Shown here: positions 1 through 5,760 of the stretch, in pieces
Numbering within the stretch: position 1 is the stretch's first letter
Layout of the letters: each line of letters begins with the position of its first letter
Assembly: GCA_964555935.1 (NCBI GenBank)
Contig: CAZKUN010000368.1
Location: forward strand, 1 to 7,046
Source: CAZKUN01 sp964555935
GTDB taxonomy: Bacteria > Armatimonadota > Zipacnadia > Zipacnadales > VGFC01
DNA: 7,046 bases
Reading direction: 5' to 3'
Position numbers and translations under genes: made by a program
Notes under the pieces: generated by a model
Told to the model about the DNA's origin: nothing
Databases searched by the model: none
What the model saw: only the letters and a program-made list of their open reading frames with translations

Positions 1-54
1 GCCGAAGTGGAGATAGCCCAGGGCGACACGGTTGCCCAGGCGTGCAAGAAGATC
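1..54 (+). pseudogene. IS3-family transposase OrfA fragment (internal piece)
   Basis: Reading from base 1 gives AEVEIAQGDTVAQACKKI, which resembles the helix-turn-helix region of IS3-family OrfA proteins (the 'LRxAEVxIAxGxxVAEACRKIGI' type pattern, recalled rather than searched). OrfA binds the element's terminal repeats and is joined to the DDE-containing OrfB by frameshifting. The start codon lies left of the window. The match stops at the isoleucine codon 52-54, where family members continue with GVxxxTYYRW; here the sequence becomes unrelated and enters the 3' side of an oppositely oriented transposase remnant. It is therefore truncated and cannot be functional. Only 18 residues support the call, so the family assignment is moderate. 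Confidence 0.55.
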
Positions 55-450
55 TGGATCCCGAGCTTCCTCACTTCGCCAGGGTCCCCTTGTAGCCCCA
101 CCTCGCCGCACGAACCATTCCGCACACCAGATCCTCAATCGGAGGCGCCACGCGTGGCCGACCTGGCTTCCGTTTCTGACGATCTGAGTAGTCCCACTTC
201 TGCTTCTCGAGGCGACGTTGCCAAGCCAGGACCGTGGCGGGCTGCACGATGCTCACGACCTGGCGCATCAGTTGCCGGTTCATCTCAAGAACCGCGTCCA
301 CCAGCGAATGCCGGTCTTCGTCGGTGAAGGCGATCCGACGAGGGAGCTTCGATCGGAGGATCCGGTTCTCGGTGCGCAGGTATTCGTTCTCTTGAGTCAG
401 TTCGTCGCACAGGAGTCGCGCCACGAGCGCTACCAACGGGAAGTGTGACC
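51..450 (-). pseudogene. Integrase-core (DDE) transposase, N-terminal part, frameshifted and truncated
   Basis: The minus strand encodes the N-terminal half of an integrase-core transposase. In order it has a leucine-rich start (FPLVALVARLL, about 448-410), a coiled-coil-like stretch ENEYLRTENRILRSKLP, the helix-turn-helix segment QVVSIVQPATVLAWQRRL, the basic linker KRKPGRPR, and then WGYK. The order matches transposases whose HTH reads 'IVxPxTxLxWxRR' and is followed by 'RPR...WGYxRIxGEL.KLGI'. After WGYK the frame ends at a TGA, but GEVRKLGIQI continues in another frame, showing a one-base loss at about 81-90. Homology ends at about 51, before any DDE catalytic residue. No good start codon was seen near 450: the reading frame is open far upstream but not family-like. 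It is a dead remnant. Confidence 0.75.
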
Positions 451-668
451 AACTGAACGGCCTTGGGGGACGACTCTCATCCACAGCGGGCCTCAGGGAC
501 GACAGGATGCAGTCAGAAGCCGGCAGATAGCACAGAAGACGCCGAATGCAGGGGCTGAATGACCAACCGCCCGACAGCCCAGATCTCCCCAAATCCCGGG
601 ACGATGAGTTTCCGGACACTACGGGGTCGGCGACGGCTGCGGACGCCACTCGCCGCACGCGCCGCTTC
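451..668. other. Non-coding gap between transposase remnant and lyase gene
   Basis: No recognisable gene is present. The stretch lies downstream of the lyase stop codon and upstream of the transposase remnant, both on the minus strand. On the minus strand the sequence TGTCCGGAAACTC (618 down to 606) begins with TG like many IS ends and may be the terminus of the element that carried the remnant, but no matching second end is in the window. I saw no clear hairpin followed by a T run that would serve as a terminator for the lyase gene. Confidence 0.5.
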
Positions 669-3600
669 TCACCGCGTCGTGCTGACCCGTGCTGTTTCGA
701 CACGGTCGCCCGGCCCGTATTGCCACACCGACGCCATCTGGCCGAGATAGCGCTCGCGCAATGCCGCCGCCGGGACCGGCTCTGCCAGGTAGATGATGTT
801 CCGGCGGTCCTGGTGCGAGGCGCCGCGGACCAGCTCAGTGGAACGTTCATCGCCAAGCCACGCGCCGTCGAACGTGTTGTGCTCAAGCGTGCCGTCCGCG
901 AAGGTCAGGTACGCCTCGACCATCAGCTGGCCGTCGCCGACGTCAACGACGCGGCCGCGGGCGAACAGGGCGGTCTCAGTGAGCGTCAGCCAGAGCTTGT
1001 CGTCGTTGCGTTCGGACGCGGTGACGTGAAACACTGCACTGCGACCGGCGTTGTAGATGCGCAGCGCGGCACCCGGGACAAAGTCCGCCTCGGCTTCCCG
1101 GCTCCAGGCCAGGGCGACGCGGTCGCGGGCGTAGTCGACTTGGTCGATGACGCTGCTGCCGAAACCGGGCCCCTCGGTGCACGTGCCGAAGCGCACATCG
1201 CCCCGAGCTGATGTTACGCGGACCCCCATATCGAGGGGGCCAGTGTGGTTGCTCGCGGCCCCGAGCGGCACGTTGAGCTCGATCGTGTCCTTGCCGGTGG
1301 CGTGTGTAGCTTCCACCACGACCGGCTCCTCCGAAACGATGCGCGCGGCCTTGACCACCGGATCGTCCTGATAGGCGTCGAGCACGCTCACGAACTGGGA
1401 CGGCAGACCGTCCTTCACCTCACGTCGGGCGATGACGTAGTGCAGTGCCCAATCGGCCGGACGGGCCGGAGTCCGGCTCCTTCCCATATACAGCTTCATC
1501 GCTCCGCCGACCGGCAGCAGATGCAGGGCCAGCGTGTCCCCCTCCGGCAACCCACTTCGCCACGTCCATGTCGCTGGCTCTCGCACCTCGGCGACGCGGA
1601 TGTCCGTCAGGTAGGCCGGGAAGTCCTTGCGATCGCGCCCCCATCTGTCTGTCCACGTGCCGAACTGCGGCACGTCCCGGCCGGCCAGCGTGCCCGGTCG
1701 GCCGGTCCATTCAACCTCCGGAGCTTCGGGAGGCACCAGGAGGCCGTGCCAGCTCTGATCGTGCTGTTCGCCGCCGTTGACCGCGAAGTGATCGACGACG
1801 TAGAAGCGCTCCTCGTCGATGTCGACCAACACGACTGTGCGCTGGTACAGGTCCGTCAGCTTACTCTCCTCGGCCCCCAGCGTTTTGCGCCCTTCCGGGT
1901 ACGGGTTATGCGTCGCCGACACGACATGCACGCCGTCGCGACGCCCGAACAACCGCGCCCGGCCGCCGGTCGGATTGAGGATCGGCTGGGTCTCGTCGAC
2001 CGTCACCGTGTTGTGCGCCAGGGAGTTAGAGTCAAAGGTGTAACGGTGTTCCCAGCCCACGGGGTAACCCAGGTCCGGCAGCAGGCTCACACCCCGGGCG
2101 AAGAGCTGAATGGTCAGCGCGTCACACTGGGCGTGCCCCTGCAAGTTCGTGTAGTTCAGCGACACCGCACGACGATGCTTGGGGTTGCTGCTGTTGTCGA
2201 GGATCGCCAAACCGTAGCCGTCGAGGAGGCGCGAGGTCCATTCGATCTTCGAGTCGGGCCTGGCGATGGCCTCGGCCAGTTGCTCTTCGGGGAAGGCGTC
2301 GAACAGATCGCCCGACGCCAACTCGCCGGAGTCGATGTCGGCGCAGGCCCGGGCATACCGTGGATCGCCGTATTTCCGGAACGCATAGAGGTAGTTGATC
2401 TTGTAGTTGTCCGGCAAGGGCGCCCATGCCACGGGACCCACGCGCGCCGGCGAGGAAATGCCTCCGCAGTCGCCGATTGACGGGGTGAAATAGCCGTGCA
2501 CGCTGCATTTGAGGTAGTAATCGTAGATGCGATCGATCTTCGGCATCTGAAACAGATCGGGATACCGCCCCGCGGGGAAGAGATCAGGGCGCCGTGAGCG
2601 AATCTGATCCAGGTATTGATTCACCTTCACCATGTCGAAACGGCTGCAGGCATAGTTGGGGCTCTCGTGCCCGCCGCCGCTGCGGTCTGTGCCGTTGATC
2701 ATGACCATCGCGTCGTGCGCGACGTGGGACCACTGCGCGTGTTGGTAGCGCATCACGTAGTCGACGGCCCGCTTAGAATTGAAGGGGCTGTCCGGCGAGT
2801 CGTCGTAATCGTCGAGGACCAGGGCGACGGCGGCAGCGGCGCGTTCGTGCATGCCCGGGTTACCGTGGATGTTGCCGCGGTACAGCGCGTCGATGCCCAC
2901 GCGCAGGATGTGGTCTTCGACGTAGCGGCGAAGGTCTCCGCCGGTTTCGATGGGCACGCCCTTGCTCCTCAAGAAAGCGAGCATGTCCGGGTCCCGATCC
3001 ATGTACGTATACAGGCCGTCGTAGGCCAGCGCTGTGCTCGCCAACTGCCCGGTCTCCCAGATCAGATCGGTGACCATGCCGCCCATCTTCCAGCCCACAT
3101 CCGGGTCACGCACGTCGGGGAACTTGGCGTAGTACAGACGGTCAGCCCTGTCGTCGTAGTTGGGGTATTCCATGGCCAGCCGTGCCAGCAGGATGCAGCC
3201 GGCCCGGCCGTAACGTCTGTCGCCGGTGATGGCCCAAGCCTGGGACAGTGAGCTGAGCGCGGGCACCACCGCCGAGCCGTAGCACATGTGGGCATATTCG
3301 CGCAGGAAATAGTAGATGGTGCCGTCGCGCCGACAGCCCTCCCCGTCGTCGGGATAGTCACCGCTGGTCATGTCCCCGAGGTGGTAATCATTCGTGGGGT
3401 ACCACGTCCCCGTCACCCGACAACGCACCTTATAGGGGTGGTTGATCGGGTCGATGGTGAACCCGCACCAGGGGTCCTTGGCGCGCAGTTCGGTGGTATG
3501 ACCAGGGCTCTGGGCCTTGTACTTCTTCTCGACGTGCCGACCGATGGTCGTCGGAGGCATGAGCATCCACATGAACTCGTCACCCATCTCGGTGTAGGTG

Positions 3601-3803
3601 TCCGCCGGGCCGTAGGGCAACCCCGTGTAGTACTTGAAGCCCTGTCCTTCGAGGATCTGACGGTGCGTGTCTTTCGCCCAGCCGTGCTTCTCGATGTTCT
3701 GCCTCGCCGCGGCGATGCGCTCGGGCGTGTAGTACGTCGGACCGTCTTTGGACCAGGCGGGCGAAGACGATGCCAGCGCGCCGATCAGGAGGATATTTCG
3801 CAT
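669..3803 (-). CDS. Secreted heparinase II/III family polysaccharide lyase
   Basis: The 1044-residue product is a predicted exported polysaccharide lyase. The family cleaves uronate-containing glycans such as heparin/heparan sulphate or alginate by beta-elimination; the substrate here is unknown. Residues 1-18 (MRNILLIGALASSSPAWS) form a short signal peptide. Residues about 25-520 are the helical toroid-like domain, with GNIHGNPGMHERA (310-322) and GGGHESPNY (376-384), whose Tyr384 is a candidate catalytic residue. Residues about 525-690 are the heparinase II/III beta-sandwich, with the hallmark NLQGHAQCDALTIQLF (553-568; His557, Asp561) and SLAHNTVTVDE (594-604). Residues about 690-1044 form an extra beta-rich tail I do not recognise. 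The ATG at 3803 was chosen because the signal peptide begins there and a GAGG lies 10 bases upstream. The frame is open further upstream, but only antisense to the neighbouring gene. It is transcribed divergently from the oxidoreductase gene. Confidence 0.88.
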   Translation of the reverse strand: MRNILLIGALASSSPAWSKDGPTYYTPERIAAARQNIEKHGWAKDTHRQILEGQGFKYYTGLPYGPADTYTEMGDEFMWMLMPPTTIGRHVEKKYKAQSPGHTTELRAKDPWCGFTIDPINHPYKVRCRVTGTWYPTNDYHLGDMTSGDYPDDGEGCRRDGTIYYFLREYAHMCYGSAVVPALSSLSQAWAITGDRRYGRAGCILLARLAMEYPNYDDRADRLYYAKFPDVRDPDVGWKMGGMVTDLIWETGQLASTALAYDGLYTYMDRDPDMLAFLRSKGVPIETGGDLRRYVEDHILRVGIDALYRGNIHGNPGMHERAAAAVALVLDDYDDSPDSPFNSKRAVDYVMRYQHAQWSHVAHDAMVMINGTDRSGGGHESPNYACSRFDMVKVNQYLDQIRSRRPDLFPAGRYPDLFQMPKIDRIYDYYLKCSVHGYFTPSIGDCGGISSPARVGPVAWAPLPDNYKINYLYAFRKYGDPRYARACADIDSGELASGDLFDAFPEEQLAEAIARPDSKIEWTSRLLDGYGLAILDNSSNPKHRRAVSLNYTNLQGHAQCDALTIQLFARGVSLLPDLGYPVGWEHRYTFDSNSLAHNTVTVDETQPILNPTGGRARLFGRRDGVHVVSATHNPYPEGRKTLGAEESKLTDLYQRTVVLVDIDEERFYVVDHFAVNGGEQHDQSWHGLLVPPEAPEVEWTGRPGTLAGRDVPQFGTWTDRWGRDRKDFPAYLTDIRVAEVREPATWTWRSGLPEGDTLALHLLPVGGAMKLYMGRSRTPARPADWALHYVIARREVKDGLPSQFVSVLDAYQDDPVVKAARIVSEEPVVVEATHATGKDTIELNVPLGAASNHTGPLDMGVRVTSARGDVRFGTCTEGPGFGSSVIDQVDYARDRVALAWSREAEADFVPGAALRIYNAGRSAVFHVTASERNDDKLWLTLTETALFARGRVVDVGDGQLMVEAYLTFADGTLEHNTFDGAWLGDERSTELVRGASHQDRRNIIYLAEPVPAAALRERYLGQMASVWQYGPGDRVETARVSTTR

Positions 3804-3813
3804 GCGGATGGTG

Positions 3814-3817
3814 CCTC
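3814..3817 (-). promoter_or_regulatory. Ribosome binding site of the lyase gene
   Basis: On the minus strand GAGG lies 10 bases before the ATG at 3803. It supports this start over in-frame codons further upstream, which fall within or beyond the neighbouring oxidoreductase gene. Confidence 0.5.
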
Positions 3818-3923
3818 GATGAGTTGTGTCGGGACCGGCGTGCAGGAAGCCCCGGGATTGCCGAACGTAGAGAAGGTACCGCAAAAGGGGCCGGGGATGC
3901 AAGGACCGCGCAACGGAAGACGG

Positions 3924-3942
3924 CGAGGGGTGACGCCCCTCG
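3924..3942. repeat. Perfect 7-bp inverted repeat (hairpin) with 5-base loop
   Basis: CGAGGGG (3924-3930), loop TGACG, CCCCTCG (3936-3942). It is not followed by a T run on either strand, so it is not a typical intrinsic terminator. It lies mid-way between the two divergent start codons, a plausible place for an operator or a leader hairpin. Confidence 0.6.
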
Positions 3943-3967
3943 TTGCTCTCACGTCCTCCTGCATCTG

Positions 3968-4024
3968 ATCCCGCGATGCCGGGAGGTGGTTGGGCTGAGT
4001 GGAATGAACGCGCCGTCGCGGGAT
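3968..4024. repeat. 9-bp inverted repeat pair flanking 39 bases
   Basis: ATCCCGCGA (3968-3976) is the exact reverse complement of TCGCGGGAT (4016-4024). The left arm can also pair locally, TCCCG (3969-3973) with CGGGA (3980-3984) across a 6-base loop. The two pairings are mutually exclusive, which could mean an RNA switch or simply two half-sites for a DNA-binding protein. No function is shown by the sequence. Confidence 0.5.
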
Positions 4025-4028
4025 GAAG

Positions 4029-4043
4029 CCGGATGCGCTCCGG
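4029..4043. repeat. Perfect 5-bp inverted repeat (hairpin) with 5-base loop
   Basis: CCGGA (4029-4033), loop TGCGC, TCCGG (4039-4043). It lies 36 bases upstream of the oxidoreductase ATG, just before its Shine-Dalgarno sequence. A stem this short can occur by chance in GC-rich DNA; it is listed because it adds to the cluster of repeats here. Confidence 0.35.
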
Positions 4044-4066
4044 TCCAGGCGCCGGGCGCGGAATGC

Positions 4067-4070
4067 GAGG
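4067..4070 (+). promoter_or_regulatory. Ribosome binding site deciding the oxidoreductase start
   Basis: GAGG within GCGAGG ends nine bases before the ATG at 4080. It favours that start over the in-frame ATG at 4023, which would add 19 arginine-rich residues ahead of the Tat motif. Confidence 0.55.
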
Positions 4071-4079
4071 CCAACGAAT

Positions 4080-5460
4080 ATGCCGAAGCAAAACTCCCTT
4101 GACCGAAGACAGTTCATGGCTGCGGCGTCGGCCGCGGGACTGACCGCCTTCACGGGCCTTAACCTCGCTCCCCGGCGTGCGCGGGGCCGACGGGTCATCT
4201 CGCCCGGGGGAAAGCTCAACCACGCCTGCATAGGTGTGGGAGGCATGGGTGGCCATGATCTGCGGACCATTCGAAAGCATGAACGCGCGCAGATTGTGGC
4301 AATCTGTGATGTCGACAAGAATCATCTGAACAGTGCCGTCGAGTGGGCGCCGGACGCTCGCACATACACCGACTGGCGTGAGATGCTGGCCGAGGAAGGC
4401 GACAGAATCGACTCGGTGAATGTCTCTGTGCCAGATCACATGCACGCCATGATCTCGTTGGCCGCCCTTGAGGCAGGCAAGCACGTGTATTGTCAGAAAC
4501 CGTTGTGTCACGACATCGCCGAATGCCGGGCTGTTGCGAAGGCGGCGAAGAGACATGGCGCGATTACTCAACTCGGAACCCAACTCGCCTCGACGCCCGG
4601 TGATCTCACGGCCGTCCAGTACTTGCGCCGAGGGGTCCTTGGTCGCGTGAAGAAGGTCATTGCGTGCTCCAACAGGCCGGGCGCAATTGAGGCCTACCGA
4701 CCAGTGGGGCCAAGGCCGGATAAGACCGACCCCGTTCCCGCAACGCTCGCGTGGGACGTGTGGCAGGGAACAGCGCCTGAACGTCCTTATGTCAATGGGA
4801 TCTATCATCCTGCGAAGTGGCGCGGATGGCAGGATTTTGGAACGGGATGGTTGGGGGACATCGGCTGTCACGTGTTCGATTCCTGGTGGAAAGGGCTTGA
4901 GCCCACGGCCCCCAAGTCAGTCATCGCCGAAGTCCAGGAGTCATGGCGCGATTCTCCCGAGCGCATGGCCGACACATGGCCGCAGAGCGCTCATGTCACG
5001 TGGACGTTTCCCGGGAATGAGGCCTCGGGCGGGGAGGACTTCACGATCGAATGGTTCGACGGCCTGATGTTCCCGCACGAGGAAGCGCAGGAAATAGCGA
5101 GAGCGGCGGGCTTCGAGGCGTTCCCCCACGAGGGATCGATGGTGGTGGGTGAAGAGGGGGCCATGTTGCTTCCAAACGGGGGGGGATCCGCGCTTCAGCC
5201 CAAGTGAGGAATTCGAGGGCATTGATCGCCCCGAGGTGCCGCAGCGAAACCACTACCATCACTTCGTCGATGCCTGCCTGGGCGGGGAACGCACGGAATC
5301 GTTCTTCGAGAACACCGGCCCCATGGCCGAGACCATATTGCTGGGCACGGTGGCGATCAGAGTGCCGGACACAGAACTGCAATGGAATGCGAAACGCATG
5401 AGAATGCCCAACGCTCCCGACGCCGAAGCACTCCTGCGGAGAGACTACCGCGAGTTCTGA
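4080..5460 (+). CDS. Tat-exported Gfo/Idh/MocA family oxidoreductase, frame interrupted by a G-run
   Basis: A predicted NAD(P)-dependent oxidoreductase acting on a sugar, sugar acid or cyclitol; the substrate is unknown. Residues 1-30 carry a twin-arginine signal (SLDRRQFM, then an Ala-rich hydrophobic stretch). The Rossmann fold follows, with GVGGMG (52-57) and CDVD (76-79). EAGKHVYCQKP (131-141) corresponds to the family's EKP motif, Glu replaced by Gln and Lys140 kept. The C-terminal domain holds WLGDIGCHVFD (257-267), a family active-site region with Asp260 and His264. The frame stops at 5207 after NGGGSALQPK, but DPRFSPSEEFEGIDRPEVP and the rest of the domain continue in the next frame to TGA at 5460. 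Dropping one G from the eight at 5178-5185 gives an uninterrupted 459-residue protein. The cause is either a sequencing/assembly error or a real disruption. The gene is divergent from the lyase and convergent with the amidohydrolase. Start chosen by GAGG spacing and the Tat motif. Confidence 0.87.
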
Positions 5461-5760
5461 TCGTGTCAAGAGAAGCTCTCTCCGCAGGCCGTGCCCGGCC
5501 GGCCGCCGAGTCCGGCCCATCCGGTAACAGCGGTAACGGGTTCAGCGCACTTTCTCTCTGCCAGCCCACGGCAGGGGGGGGAGCTAGCTCAGGCGCTAGT
5601 GATCCGAATCGCTCGCGGGCCCGGCTCGCACCGGGAACGTGGCAGTCGGCATCGCCCGGCGAATGGACCCCACAGGCATCCCGCAAAGCCCGAGATTCCA
5701 GCGTGGATGGACTTTTTCGGAGAGACAGGCACACCCCCCATTGCCATGCGGGCATTCGTA
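5461..5760. other. Non-coding region between convergent genes
   Basis: These 300 bases separate the stop codons of the oxidoreductase (+) and amidohydrolase (-). No short reading frame here resembles a known protein. A 5-bp stem CCCGG (5620-5624) / CCGGG (5631-5635) exists but has no T tract, so I do not call a terminator. A G-run (5574-5581) followed by AGCTAGCTCAGG looks superficially like a tRNA start, but the rest of a tRNA is absent. Confidence 0.5.

Larger units (their letters stand above)
3804..4079. promoter_or_regulatory. Divergent intergenic region between lyase and oxidoreductase genes
   Basis: The 276 bases separate two divergently transcribed genes and must contain both promoters. 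I could not find convincing sigma-70 -35/-10 pairs on either strand, which is common in GC-rich, non-proteobacterial DNA. The region holds a 7-bp perfect hairpin (3924-3942), a 9-bp inverted repeat (3968-3976 with 4016-4024), a 5-bp local hairpin sharing the first arm (3969-3984) and another 5-bp hairpin (4029-4043). They could be operator sites for a shared regulator or a folded leader of the oxidoreductase mRNA. Coordinated control of the two genes is an inference from the arrangement. Confidence 0.6.

Noticed and set aside
451..886. Minus-strand frame continuous with the transposase remnant, starting at 886
   Set aside because: The part from 886 to about 450 overlaps the lyase 3' end and non-coding DNA, and has no resemblance to a transposase N-terminus.
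1245..2480. Long + strand open frame of 411 codons
   Set aside because: It is opposite the lyase gene, shows only Arg/Val/Pro-rich composition typical of shadows in GC-rich DNA, and has no recognisable domain.
4023..4079. Alternative oxidoreductase start at 4023
   Set aside because: It would add an Arg-rich stretch before the Tat motif, has no Shine-Dalgarno of its own, and would lie over the repeat arm at 4016-4024; the ATG at 4080 fits better.
3804..4871. Upstream extension of the lyase reading frame by 356 residues on the minus strand
   Set aside because: It runs antisense through the oxidoreductase gene, has no family-like sequence, and the signal peptide plus GAGG place the start at 3803.
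5620..5635. Possible intrinsic terminator stem between the convergent genes
   Set aside because: The stem has five pairs and no T tract on either strand, so it is not distinguishable from chance in GC-rich sequence.
5574..5640. tRNA-like stretch (G-run, AGCTAGCTCAGG, later CCCGGCTCGCACCGGG)
   Set aside because: The putative T-arm loop has six instead of seven bases, no anticodon stem forms, the acceptor stem has no 3' partner, and the total length is too short.
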